From: Streptomyces sp. NBC_01235
Lineage (GTDB): Bacteria; Actinomycetota; Actinomycetes; Streptomycetales; Streptomycetaceae
Length of the DNA: 64,000 nt
Reading direction: 5' to 3'
NCBI RefSeq assembly: GCF_035989285.1
Contig: NZ_CP108513.1
Span: forward strand, 3,968,001 to 4,032,000
Below, piece after piece: positions 19,291 through 30,414 of this stretch. The notes beneath the pieces are model-generated. The model did no database searches, was not told the DNA's origin, and saw nothing but the letters and a program-made list of their open reading frames with translations. A program made the position numbers and the translations under genes. Position 1 is the first letter of the stretch; the number at the start of each line of letters is the position of its first letter.

Positions 19291-20546
19291 CGACGGCCGA
19301 CCGGGTCCCGGCAGCCGCGCTGGCCGAGCCCGTCGAGCAGGTGGGCCGGGGCTGGACGTCGGCCCTGTCGCTGGCCAACGGGGCGATCTGGGTGGGCTGG
19401 TACGGCCCCCTGCAGATCCTGCTGGCCTCCCAGGCCGAGGACTTCGCGCCCGGCTCCGGCATGTCGAAGGAGACGATGCTGGCCTGGGTGACCGGCGCCG
19501 GAGCAGTGGTCTCACTGGCCGCGAACCCGCTGTTCGGCGCCCTGTCGGACCGTACGACCTCCCGCCGGGGCCGGCGCACGCCGTGGATCGTGGCCGGGGC
19601 GGCGGGCGGCGCGCTGTCGCTGCTGCTGCTCGCGGGCGCGGGCGGGGTCTGGACGATGGCGGCGGGCTGGTGCCTGGTCCAGCTGACCCTGAACGCGGCC
19701 TTCGCGGCGGTGACGGCGGCGGTGCCGGACCGGGTGCCGCGGCTCCAGCGCGGCTCGGTGGGCGGCTGGCTGGGGGCCGCGCAGATCCTGGGCGTGGTCG
19801 GCGGCACGGGGCTCGCGACGGTCGCCGGGGGCGTCGGGGCCGGGTATGCGGCGTGCGCGGTGTTCACGGTGGTGGGCGTGCTGCCGTACGTCCTGCGGTA
19901 CGAGGATCTGCGGCTGGCGGTGGCGGACCGGCCGGTGTGGTCCTGGCGGGGCTTCGCGGCCGGGTTCTGGCTGAGCCCGCGCAGGTATCCCGACCTGGGG
20001 TGGGCGTGGCTGACCCGCTTCCTGATGAACCTGAGCAACGCGCTGGTGCTGCTGTACCTGCTCTACTACCTGCGCGACCGGCTGGACTACGCCGACCCCG
20101 AGCAGGGCGTGCTCGTCCTGACGGCGGTGAACGGACTGACGCTGCTCGCCACGGTCGTCGTCGGGGGCGTCTGGTCGGACCGGGTCGGCCGGCGCAAGCC
20201 GTTCGTGATCTGGTCCGGCGTGCTGATGGCGGTGGCGACGGCGGGGCTCGCGGCCTGGCAGACCTGGCCGGGAGCGATCGTCGCGGCGGCCGTGCTGGGG
20301 GTGGGGTTCGGTGTCTTCACCTCCGTGGACTTCGCCCTGATGACGGACGTGCTGCCGAAGGCCGTGGACCGGGGCAAGGACCTGGGCGTCATCAACGTCG
20401 CCAACGCCCTGCCCCAGGTCGCGGCGCCCGCCCTCGCCGCGCCGATCGTGACGTACCTGGGCGGCTACCGGGTGCTGTATCTGGTGGCCGCCGTGATCGG
20501 ACTGGCGGGGGCGGTGCTGGTGCGGCGGATCAGGGGGGTGGACTGA
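19287..20546 (+). CDS. MFS transporter, probable sugar importer
   Basis: 419 residues with about 12 hydrophobic segments. The loop between TM2 and TM3 reads GALSDRTTSRRGRRTPW, the extended MFS loop of the glycoside-pentoside-hexuronide/sucrose transporter-like group; a second such loop VWSDRVGRRKPF begins the C-terminal half. Coupling to the GH1 gene by a 4-base overlap suggests it imports the glucoside that enzyme cleaves. Exact substrate unknown. Confidence 0.9.
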   Translation: MTTADRVPAAALAEPVEQVGRGWTSALSLANGAIWVGWYGPLQILLASQAEDFAPGSGMSKETMLAWVTGAGAVVSLAANPLFGALSDRTTSRRGRRTPWIVAGAAGGALSLLLLAGAGGVWTMAAGWCLVQLTLNAAFAAVTAAVPDRVPRLQRGSVGGWLGAAQILGVVGGTGLATVAGGVGAGYAACAVFTVVGVLPYVLRYEDLRLAVADRPVWSWRGFAAGFWLSPRRYPDLGWAWLTRFLMNLSNALVLLYLLYYLRDRLDYADPEQGVLVLTAVNGLTLLATVVVGGVWSDRVGRRKPFVIWSGVLMAVATAGLAAWQTWPGAIVAAAVLGVGFGVFTSVDFALMTDVLPKAVDRGKDLGVINVANALPQVAAPALAAPIVTYLGGYRVLYLVAAVIGLAGAVLVRRIRGVD

Positions 20547-20640
20547 CCTTCGCCCGGGCTTGGGGGTCCTTGCACCATGAGCGCCCGATGAGGTCGCGTG
20601 GTCCGGTGCCGTGCATCGCAAGGCGCCGGAGCCCTTGATG

Positions 20641-20683
20641 GGGGTCCGTCCCCCGCTCGAGCGCAGTCGAGAGCGGGGGGAGG
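20641..20683. repeat. C-run/G-run palindromic repeat, copy 2, intergenic
   Basis: In the 217-bp gap between the MFS gene and the convergent SDR gene. Its core CCCCCGCTCGAGCGCAG and TCGAGAGCGGGGGGAGG form a hairpin. It is in inverted orientation relative to the copies at 10111 and 49836. It could act as a terminator for both flanking genes. Confidence 0.75.
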
Positions 20684-20763
20684 AGCTACCAGGGCTTTTC
20701 GGCAACGCGGGGAGGTGCGGTGCCGGGCCGCGCGACCCGGGCGGGCACAGTGCAAGGCCTCCT

Positions 20764-21621
20764 TTACAGGGCTCCGGCCTCGCGGGCCGCGTACACGCTG
20801 GGGTACAGCGGGCGGTAGCCCAGCTCACGGCGGATGCGGTCGGTGGACGTCAGCTGGAAGAACGGGTCGGGGTCGGTGCGCTCGTAGAGTTCGGCGGGGA
20901 CGTCGACCCCGTTGAGCTGGTGCAGTTCGACCGCCGTGACGGGGGCGTCGTCGGCGATGTTGTAGGCCCGGCCGGCGGCTCCCGGCGCGTGCAGGAGACG
21001 CAGCAGCCCCTGGGCGACATCCGCGTGGTGGACCATGTGCAGCCGCTGGGCCGCCGCCCAGTTCCCGGCCCACATCAGCGACTGGGCGAGGTGCGGATCG
21101 CCCTCGCCGTAGACGAAGGCGAGGCGGCCGACGCGCACGTCCAGGCCGTCCAGAGCGAACAGCTCCCGCTCGGCCACCCCCTTCGACTCGGGGTAGGCGC
21201 CCCACATCTCGCCGCCGCCGGGCCGGACCTCGTCCTCCTCGGTCAGCGGGCGGCCCCGCCCGAGGCCGTAGACCAGCCCCGTGCTGACCTGCACGAACCG
21301 CCGCACGCCGGAGGCCAGCGCGGCGCGGCCCAGTTCCACCGCCGCGTCCCGGTTGACGGCCCACGCCTCCTCGTCCGGCACCCCGCGGAAGGACGCCGCG
21401 ACGTTCACGACCGCGTCCGCCCCGGCCACCGCCTTGGCCAGCGCCTCCACGTCCCGCAGATCCCCGACCACCACCTCGGCGCCCAGCTCCGCGAACCGCT
21501 CCCCACGCGCCGCGTCGCGCACCAGGATGCGCACCCGGTCGTTGGGCCCGGCCTGCGCCAGCAGCCTCGGCACGAAGCGCCGGCCGACCTGCCCCGTCGT
21601 GCCCGTCACCAGTGTCAACAT
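20764..21621 (-). CDS. Extended SDR, NAD(P)-dependent epimerase/dehydratase-like
   Basis: 285 residues. ATG 21621 is nine bases from GAGGAG; the ATG at 21627 is too close to it. Rossmann motif TGTTGQVG at 6-13, a VVNVAA strand later, a Ser-containing VSTGLVYG segment and the catalytic YPESK. This is the extended SDR family of nucleotide-sugar epimerases and related reductases. The substrate is unknown. It is divergent from the XRE regulator gene at 21748 with a 126-bp shared promoter region, so it is the likely target of that regulator. Confidence 0.9.
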   Translation of the reverse strand: MLTLVTGTTGQVGRRFVPRLLAQAGPNDRVRILVRDAARGERFAELGAEVVVGDLRDVEALAKAVAGADAVVNVAASFRGVPDEEAWAVNRDAAVELGRAALASGVRRFVQVSTGLVYGLGRGRPLTEEDEVRPGGGEMWGAYPESKGVAERELFALDGLDVRVGRLAFVYGEGDPHLAQSLMWAGNWAAAQRLHMVHHADVAQGLLRLLHAPGAAGRAYNIADDAPVTAVELHQLNGVDVPAELYERTDPDPFFQLTSTDRIRRELGYRPLYPSVYAAREAGAL

Positions 21622-21747
21622 CGTCATCCGCTCCTCTTGGTCTGGTGCCACCAGCCTTGAACGGAGCGGGGAGGACCGGGAGAGACCCGTCGATCAGGGG
21701 ACCGGCAGTCCCTGGATAAGGCGGGCGGTCTCCCGCAGTCTGGAGGC

Positions 21748-22596
21748 GTGAACCGAGCCGAATTCGCCGACTTCCTGCGCCGCGGCCGAGCCCGCCTGAC
21801 CCCGTCGGCCGCGGGCCTGACAGCGGGCGCCCGCCGCCGTACGCCCGGCCTGCGCCGCGAGGAGGTGGCACAGCTGGCGGGCATGTCGGTCGACTACTAC
21901 ACGCGGCTGGAGCAGTGCCGTGGCCCGCACCCGTCCCGCCAGATGCTGGCGGCGCTGGCCCGCGCCCTGCGCCTCACCGACGACGAACGCGACCACCTGT
22001 TCCACCTGGCCGGCGAGGAGCCCCCGCGCCGCGAGACGGCGTCGACGCACGTCGCGCCCGGGCTGCTGCTGATCCTGGACCGCCTGCACGACGCACCGGC
22101 GCAGGTGGTGACCGACTGCGGCGAGGTCCTGGCCCAGAACGCGATGGCCAGGGCGCTGACCCTCGACGTGATGTCGCTCCCCCGGCGCGAGCGCAACCTG
22201 CTCCGCCGCTACTTCCTGGACCCGGAGGCACGCCACCTGTTCCCGGAGGAGGACCGGCCGGACCACGCCCGCGCCCACGTGGCCAACCTGCGCGCGGTGA
22301 CCGCCGCCCGCCCCGACGACCCGGAACCGGCCGCACTGGTCGCCGAACTCCGCGCGGGAAGCGAGGAGTTCGCGCGGCTGTGGGCCGAACACGAGGTGTC
22401 CCTGCGCCACAAGGCGACGAAACGCTTCCTGCACCCCCTGGTGGGCCTCCTGGAGCTGGACTGCGAGGTCCTGCTCAGCCACGAGCACCACCAGCTCCTG
22501 GTCATCCACACGGCCCGCCCGGGCACGGACACCTACGAACGGCTCCAACTGCTCCGGGTGGTGGGGCTCCAGGACATGTCCCCGCAGGCCGTCTAG
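21748..22596 (+). CDS. XRE-family regulator with MmyB-like ligand-binding domain
   Basis: 282 residues from GTG 21748. The N-terminal helix-turn-helix reads LRREEVAQLAGMSVDYYTRL, the common pattern of this large actinobacterial family, followed by LEQCRGPHPSRQMLAALARA. Residues from about 105 on match the MmyB-like ligand-binding domain (VLAQNAMARAL; RYFLDPEARHLF; FARLWAEHEV). Members typically control the divergently transcribed oxidoreductase gene, here the SDR gene. The ligand is unknown. Confidence 0.92.
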   Translation: MNRAEFADFLRRGRARLTPSAAGLTAGARRRTPGLRREEVAQLAGMSVDYYTRLEQCRGPHPSRQMLAALARALRLTDDERDHLFHLAGEEPPRRETASTHVAPGLLLILDRLHDAPAQVVTDCGEVLAQNAMARALTLDVMSLPRRERNLLRRYFLDPEARHLFPEEDRPDHARAHVANLRAVTAARPDDPEPAALVAELRAGSEEFARLWAEHEVSLRHKATKRFLHPLVGLLELDCEVLLSHEHHQLLVIHTARPGTDTYERLQLLRVVGLQDMSPQAV

Positions 22597-22613
22597 AACC
22601 CGTGGGCGGCTTC

Positions 22614-22959
22614 AGAACCCCAGCTTGCGCAACTGCTTCGGGTCGCGCTGCCAGTCCTTGGCGACCTTCACGTGGAGGTCCAGGCCGTATCAATGTGCGG
22701 CTGACGCCGCGCGGCCGGCATGCCCAGCAACGCCCCGATCTCCTTGCCGGACCCCACACCCACGCACCGCCCCTCCCCCAACCCCTAGAACCCCAGCTTG
22801 CGCAACTGCTTCGGATCGCGCTGCCAGTCCTTGGCGACCTTCACGTGGAGGTCCAGGCCGTATCAATGTGCGGCTGACGCCGCGCGGCCGGCATGCCCAG
22901 CAACGCCCCGATCTCCTTGCCGGACCCCACACCCACGCACCGCCCCTCCCCCAACCCCT
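22614..22959 (-). repeat. Two 173-bp tandem repeats derived from the era 3' end
   Basis: Units at 22614-22786 and 22787-22959 differ at one base. Each starts with about 72 bp that also form the true 3' end of era (22960 onward), encoding the last 20 or so codons and stop. After GGTCCAGG each unit carries a 27-bp unrelated stretch containing GCGGCTGACGCCGC. It then continues with about 40 bp that resemble, but diverge from, the preceding part of era. The rest of the 361-bp gap (22597-22957) holds nothing else I recognise. Confidence 0.9.
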
Positions 22960-23911
22960 AGAACCCCAGCTTGCGCAACTGCTTCGGATCGCGCTGCCAG
23001 TCCTTGGCGACCTTCACGTGGAGGTCCAGGAAGACCGGCGTGCCGAGCAGCGCCTCGATCTGCTTGCGGGATTTGATGCCGACGTCCTTCAGGCGCTTGC
23101 CCTTGGGGCCGATGATGATGCCCTTCTGGCTGGGGCGCTCGATGTAGATGTTCGCGTGGATGTCGAGCAGCGGCCGGTCCGCCGGACGGTCCTCGCGCGG
23201 GAGCATCTCCTCGACGACCACCGCGATGGAGTGCGGCAGCTCGTCCCGTACGCCCTCCAGCGCCGCCTCGCGGATCAGCTCGGCGACCATCACCTGCTCG
23301 GGCTCGTCCGTCAGGTCGCCCTCGGGGTACAGCGGCGGGCTCTCCGGCAGCATCGGGATCAGCAGGTCGGCCAGCAGCTCGACCTGCTGGTCACCGACCG
23401 CCGAGACCGGCACGATCTCCGCCCACTCGATCCCCAGCTCCTTGCCGAGCTGGTCGATCGCGATGAGCTGCTCGGCGAGCGCCTTGGAGTCCACCAGGTC
23501 GGTCTTCGTCACGACGGCGACCTTCGGCGTCCGCTTGATCCCGGCCAGTTCCTTGGCGATGAACCGGTCGCCGGGGCCCAGCTTCTCGTTGGCCGGCAGA
23601 CAGAAGCCGATGACGTCGACCTCGGCCCACGTGGTGCGCACGACGTCGTTCAGCCGCTCGCCGAGCAGCGTGCGCGGCTTGTGCAGGCCCGGCGTGTCGA
23701 CCAGGATCAGCTGGGCGTCGGGGCGGTGCACGATCCCCCGGACCGTGTGCCGCGTAGTCTGCGGCTGGTTGGCGGTGATCGCCACCTTCTTCCCGACCAG
23801 AGCGTTCGTGAGGGTGGACTTGCCCGCGTTGGGGCGGCCCACGAAGCAGGCGAAGCCGGCACGGTGTACGGACTCGGCCGACTGCTCGGATGACTGGTTG
23901 CGAACGCTCAT
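22958..23911 (-). CDS. era: GTPase Era
   Basis: 317 residues from ATG 23911 (GGGAG upstream). It binds 16S rRNA and assists 30S maturation. G1 motif GRPNAGKST (25-33), G2 region with QTTRHT, G3 DTPGLH, G4 TKTDLVD and G5 VSAVG. The C-terminal KH domain has GIIIGPKGKRLKDVG. The family normally sits with ybeY and phoH; here those lie about 7.8 kb away on the same strand, separated by inserted genes. The 3' end is followed by two partial tandem copies. Confidence 0.98.
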   Translation of the reverse strand: MSVRNQSSEQSAESVHRAGFACFVGRPNAGKSTLTNALVGKKVAITANQPQTTRHTVRGIVHRPDAQLILVDTPGLHKPRTLLGERLNDVVRTTWAEVDVIGFCLPANEKLGPGDRFIAKELAGIKRTPKVAVVTKTDLVDSKALAEQLIAIDQLGKELGIEWAEIVPVSAVGDQQVELLADLLIPMLPESPPLYPEGDLTDEPEQVMVAELIREAALEGVRDELPHSIAVVVEEMLPREDRPADRPLLDIHANIYIERPSQKGIIIGPKGKRLKDVGIKSRKQIEALLGTPVFLDLHVKVAKDWQRDPKQLRKLGF

Positions 23912-24050
23912 GGCCCCCATTCTCCCTGATCCACGAAGCCCCGCCGTACACACGAGCGGCAACACCCTCCACCGTGAGCCCCCGGAAACCTCCACGCAAC
24001 GAAACACCACGGAAACACATCCGTGCACAACCGGAAACGCGGGGCGGTGA

Positions 24051-26743
<2,693 letters not shown>

Positions 26744-26844
26744 GGGTGCGGACCCCCCACGGACGGGCTTCGGCGGCTGGGTGGACGGGCGGGTGCGGAC
26801 CTGTGGGGCGGGCGCCCGGCCACCGGTGGACGTGGTGCGTACGC

Positions 26845-28185
26845 TCAGGTGAGCGTGAGGGTCAGGACGCCGGCGTAGCTGCCCGGGGGCGTGAACGCCG
26901 GTACGTCGAGGGAGAGTCGGGCGTCGGCGGTGAACTCGCCGCCGGTGGCCGTGCCGTCGGGCGTGGACGCCAGGGTCGCCCCCGAAGCGCCGACCGTGCC
27001 CGCCGAACCGGCCTGACAGGTGCTCGGGCTGCCCGCCTTGGTCGTGCACGCGGGCGTCCAGCTCAGCTTGCCGGCGTCGATCTTGGTGCCGGGGCCGGTG
27101 AAGTCGGTGACCTTGCCGGTCAGGGACCAGCCCGCGGGTCCGCCGCGGAAGTCCTTGACCGTCACCGCGTTGAGGTTCCCGGTCGAGGCCTGGCCGGAGC
27201 CGAAGTCGACCGCGGACATCGCCACGGCGTCCCCGGCCTGGGACATCGACAGGGTGCCGGCCTTCACGGTGGTCGTCAGCTTCTGACTGCCCGCGGGTAC
27301 GGGCGTGTCGTCGACGACGACGTACGCGGCGGGCGGGGTGCCCAGGTCGGAGCTCCAGGCGCTGCCCTCGTACGCCACGATCCCGGTGGTGGTGAGATCG
27401 TTGACGACGAGCGAGCCTGAGATGTTCCCCTGCGCGTTGGCGGTCAGGGTCGCCCTGTCACCGGTCTGGTCGGACCCGGTCCGCCCGGCGACGGTGACCG
27501 CGGCGCTCGGCGTGAAGCCGCCGCCGCTGACCGTGACGCTCGCGCCCGGGCTGCCGGAGGCCGAACCCAGGCTGATGTTGCGGGTGTTGGCCGGCGGGTT
27601 GTCGGCCGCGGTGACCGTCTCCGACACCGGGGCGGGCGGGTTGGTCACCGTGCAGGGGGTGTCCAGTTCCAGGATGTAGCTGGTGTGGATGTTGTAGTCG
27701 CCGGGCGAGAGGGTGATCGCGCCGGGTGCGGTGACCGTGAACGTGCCGGTCATGGAGAACGACGGGAAGGTGCCGCGGCCGGGCACCGGGTCGTTCTTCT
27801 TCGGCCCCGCGACGGTGACACTGCCGGTCTGCGCGCCGCCGAGCGTGACCTTGCCCGTCGGCGTCATGATGTCGGCCGGCAGGGCCAGGTCGGTGGGGTT
27901 GTTGGCGGCGGGCGTGACCACCGTGTACGTCACGTTGACGGTGTCGCCGACCTTCGGGCTGGTGTTGTCCACCTCGATCTTGGCGGTGGTGGTGCCGTCG
28001 ATCGGCGGGAGGCCCGCGATCGCCGGCGGGATGCAGTGCGTGGGGAAGTCCACGTTGGTCGCGGCGCCGGCCGGGCACGCCAGCGCTCCGCCCGCGGTGA
28101 CCGCGAGCGCGGTCGCCCCGAGCAGCGACGCCCAGCGCCGTCTTCGGGAACCTCGGGACCTTCCGGAACTTCGGGGTGAACCCAT
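26845..28185 (-). CDS. Secreted beta-sandwich protein with WxL-like C-terminal domain
   Basis: 446 residues from ATG 28185 with GGAGGAGGG upstream. Arg-rich N-terminus (SRRRRWASLLG) and hydrophobic core make a Sec- or Tat-type signal ending near ACPAGAA. The middle has a dehydrated adhesin-like character with an IPT-like segment SPGASVTVSGGGFTPSAAV. The C-terminal 150 residues contain GPAGWSLTGKVTDF and end YAGVLTLTLT, which resembles the WxL domain that binds peptidoglycan in Firmicutes. The DUF916 protein encoded next supports this. The WxL call is by pattern only. Confidence 0.7.
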   Translation of the reverse strand: MGSPRSSGRSRGSRRRRWASLLGATALAVTAGGALACPAGAATNVDFPTHCIPPAIAGLPPIDGTTTAKIEVDNTSPKVGDTVNVTYTVVTPAANNPTDLALPADIMTPTGKVTLGGAQTGSVTVAGPKKNDPVPGRGTFPSFSMTGTFTVTAPGAITLSPGDYNIHTSYILELDTPCTVTNPPAPVSETVTAADNPPANTRNISLGSASGSPGASVTVSGGGFTPSAAVTVAGRTGSDQTGDRATLTANAQGNISGSLVVNDLTTTGIVAYEGSAWSSDLGTPPAAYVVVDDTPVPAGSQKLTTTVKAGTLSMSQAGDAVAMSAVDFGSGQASTGNLNAVTVKDFRGGPAGWSLTGKVTDFTGPGTKIDAGKLSWTPACTTKAGSPSTCQAGSAGTVGASGATLASTPDGTATGGEFTADARLSLDVPAFTPPGSYAGVLTLTLT

Positions 28186-28287
28186 AGTGCCCCCTCCTCC
28201 AGGGTGCGGGCGCAGCGGCTCTTCTGCGCCGACAGGGGGCATTGATGTGCGGATCGCACGAGAAGTCAATGGACGCGGCGAGTTCAA

Positions 28288-28336
28288 CTGATGGACCGTC
28301 AGCTTCCTGGTCCCGCAAGGAAACTGACGGCCCGTC
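28288..28336 (-). promoter_or_regulatory. Palindromic operator pair upstream of the WxL-like gene
   Basis: CTGATGGACCGTCAG (28288-28302) and CTGACGGCCCGTC (28324-28336) flank TTCC...GGAAA. The same palindromic word appears at 28923 before the neighbouring secreted-protein gene. It lies in the 171-bp gap 28186-28356. Confidence 0.65.
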
Positions 28337-28356
28337 TGCTCAGTTTTCAACCGCTA

Positions 28357-28833
28357 TCAGTCGAACACGAACGGCCCTGGCGACTGGGCGGTGGACGTCG
28401 TACAGGTGACGGTGATCCCGAAGACGACCATCTTCAGGGAGCCACCCTTGAAGTCGAGCTTGTCACCGGAGGCCACGGTCCCGTTGAGCGGACCGATGGT
28501 GATCGGGGCGCCGACGGCCATGGCGGGGTTCACGGTGCCGCTGAAGACCCTGGCGGCGCCGGTGGAGTTCGCCATCGTGAGCGTGGAAGCGATGGTGTTC
28601 GCGTTGATCGCGATCGGCGCGGTGATCGCGGTGGACGAGAGCGTGAGGGTGGCGGCCGTGCCCGTCTGGGTGGCCGTGAGGGTGGCGGCACCGCCGCCGA
28701 ACAGACCGCAGCTGGCGGTCACGGTCGCCGTCGTCGGGGTGACGGCGGCGGCAGACGGTGCGAACGCCAGCCCGGTGACCGCGAGGGCCCCTGCCAGCAG
28801 TGCCGCACCTGATCCGATTCGCTTGCCTCTCAT
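28357..28833 (-). CDS. Small secreted Thr/Ala-rich protein
   Basis: 158 residues from ATG 28833 (GAAGGAG upstream). Signal peptide of about 34 residues ending PSAAA. The mature part is Thr/Ala-rich beta-sheet sequence with two Cys residues (VTASCGLFGG and VTCTTSTAQ) that could form a disulfide. No enzymatic motif. It is the first gene of the minus-strand trio with the WxL-like and DUF916 proteins and shares their palindromic upstream motif. Confidence 0.8.
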   Translation of the reverse strand: MRGKRIGSGAALLAGALAVTGLAFAPSAAAVTPTTATVTASCGLFGGGAATLTATQTGTAATLTLSSTAITAPIAINANTIASTLTMANSTGAARVFSGTVNPAMAVGAPITIGPLNGTVASGDKLDFKGGSLKMVVFGITVTCTTSTAQSPGPFVFD

Positions 28834-28922
28834 GGGTTTTCCGGCTCCTTCCCGGATGTGGGGAGACGGACGGCCGAAGCGGGACGGGTGGGTGCGGACA
28901 CCGGTGCCGGTGGGGGGTGAAT

Positions 28923-28963
28923 CTGACGGTCCGTCGGAAATTACGTTTCCATTGATGCGTCAG
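28923..28963 (-). promoter_or_regulatory. Palindromic operator upstream of the small secreted protein
   Basis: CTGACGGTCCGTC (28923-28935) is followed directly by an inverted repeat GGAAA-TTACG-TTTCC (28936-28950) and then TGATGCGTCAG (28953-28963). The arrangement parallels the pair at 28288-28336. It lies 90-130 bp upstream of the 28833 start, in the 183-bp gap 28834-29016. Confidence 0.65.
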
Positions 28964-29016
28964 GGATGAGAGGACGACAAGGTTGAATTCCGGCCTTAGT
29001 TGAGCGCGGTCGCGGC

Positions 29017-29370
29017 TCAGCCCGCCGTGACCGTGACACGGACCGTTCCGTCCGGTGCCGCCACCAGCACCGGCGTCGCCGCCCCGCCCAGGTCCGCCAC
29101 AGCGGCCCGGTCCGCGTCGGCGGCCCCCTCCGCCTCGGTCACCACGGCCGCCGCCTCCAGCGACTTCGCCCCCGAGGCCACCGCCATCGCCACCGCCGTC
29201 CGCAGCGCGCTCAGCTTCAGCGACGGCAGATCCACCGTCCCGGCGACATACGTACGTCCCGTCTCGTCTCGTACGGCAGCCCCCTCGGGCACACCGTTGC
29301 GGGCCCGCGCGGAACGGGCCAGCGTGACGATCTTGCGGTCCTCGGGGTCGAGCCCGTTGCTGTCGGTCAT
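29017..29370 (-). CDS. Cytidine deaminase-like protein lacking the zinc site
   Basis: 117 residues from ATG 29370; no strong ribosome site. Overall pattern resembles cytidine deaminases (KIVTLARSARARNGVPEGAA, then YVAGTVDLPSLKLSALRTAV). The zinc-binding (C/H)-x-E and PCxxC motifs are absent: the first site reads LKLSALRTA, and no Cys occurs anywhere in the protein. It should therefore be catalytically inactive as a deaminase. The family often sits next to era and the CBS protein in streptomycetes, which fits the local order. Confidence 0.7.
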   Translation of the reverse strand: MTDSNGLDPEDRKIVTLARSARARNGVPEGAAVRDETGRTYVAGTVDLPSLKLSALRTAVAMAVASGAKSLEAAAVVTEAEGAADADRAAVADLGGAATPVLVAAPDGTVRVTVTAG

Positions 29371-29538
29371 GCCCTGAGCATACGAAGAGGTGTCCCCGAG
29401 GACGGAGCGCCCCCTCAGGCACCGTCCGCGGGGCGCCGACGAACTCCGTCCGGCCGGCTGCCCCGAGCGGCCGGTCACCGCGGACGAACAGAGCTGAGCC
29501 ACTGGTGTGGCCGCCTCGGTTCGGAAAAGCTGCGACGC

Positions 29539-30018
29539 ATGGACTGGATGCCCCTGCTCTCCACACTGACCGGTGCCGTCATCGGCATCACCGCCACTCT
29601 GATCGCCGATCGCAACCGGTGGCGGCGCGAGGAGTCCCGGCACGCGCTGCAGGTGCGACGCGAGGTGTACACGGAGTTCGTCTCCGCGCTCAAGACAGCA
29701 GGTGAGGAGATACGCGCCGTCGCGCTGGGTGATCACATGTCCGGGTCGGCGCGTGACGCGGCCGTCCGGGAAGCCTTCCGTAGCACCGGCCTGTACACGG
29801 CGAGCGAGCGCCTCTGGCTCGTGGGCCCGGAGCAGGTCGTGGCCGCCGGGAACGAGGCGTTTCACAGCCTGCGCCGGATACGCGATGCCTACGCCCGGGG
29901 CGTCACCGTCGGCTCCGCCGAGGACGCGCCCCTGATCGCACAGCGGCGTACCGCCATGGCCAGGATGCGCGACCTCATGCGCGAGGACCTGGGCATCGGG
30001 CCTCTTGGGATCGAGTGA
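29539..30018 (+). CDS. Small membrane-anchored protein of unknown function
   Basis: 159 residues from ATG 29539. One hydrophobic segment at about 4-22 (PLLSTLTGAVIGITATLIA) is followed by a charged helix RNRWRREESRHALQVRREVY and a helical cytoplasmic domain. I do not recognise a named function; proteins of this layout are widespread in streptomycetes. It is alone on the plus strand between minus-strand genes. Confidence 0.7.
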   Translation: MDWMPLLSTLTGAVIGITATLIADRNRWRREESRHALQVRREVYTEFVSALKTAGEEIRAVALGDHMSGSARDAAVREAFRSTGLYTASERLWLVGPEQVVAAGNEAFHSLRRIRDAYARGVTVGSAEDAPLIAQRRTAMARMRDLMREDLGIGPLGIE

Positions 30019-30054
30019 CCCGCCGGGGCGTGCGGCCCCGTACCCGCGACCGTC

Positions 30055-30414
30055 TCAGGGCCGGTCGAGCCGCAGTCGCTCGGCGCGCGGCAGACCGGCG
30101 ACGACCAGGTCGTACGAGTCCTCGATGAGCTCCCGGAGCAGCCGGTCGGGGAGGTCGCCGTCGACCGTCACCGTGTTCCAGTGGCGCTTGTTCATGTGGT
30201 AGCCGGGGACGATCAGCCCGGGGCGCTCGGTGCGCAGGCGCACCGCGTCGTCCGGGTCGCACTTGAGGTTCACCGTCAGGGGCTTCGCGTCCAGGGTCGT
30301 CAGGGCGAAGAGCTTCCCGCCGACCTTGAAGACCGAGATCTCCGGGCGGAACGGGAAGTCCTCCACGACCGCGTTGAAGGAGAGGCAGAAGGCGCGCAGT
30401 TCCTGGGGCGTCAC
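30055..30414 (-). CDS. MmcQ/YjbR family protein
   Basis: 119 residues from GTG 30414, whose first bases overlap the CBS-protein stop (GTGA). Family features: LRAFCLSFNAVVEDFPF start, FKVGGKLFALTTLD, and the C-terminal YHMNKRHWNTVTVDGDLPD. The family folds like a CyaY-type alpha/beta protein and some members have been called DNA-binding; function is not established. Confidence 0.88.
   Translation of the reverse strand: MTPQELRAFCLSFNAVVEDFPFRPEISVFKVGGKLFALTTLDAKPLTVNLKCDPDDAVRLRTERPGLIVPGYHMNKRHWNTVTVDGDLPDRLLRELIEDSYDLVVAGLPRAERLRLDRP

Noticed and set aside
22614..23000. Possible CRISPR-like repeats at the era end
   Set aside because: Only three copies, repeats longer than spacers, no cas genes, and the repeat is the era coding sequence itself.
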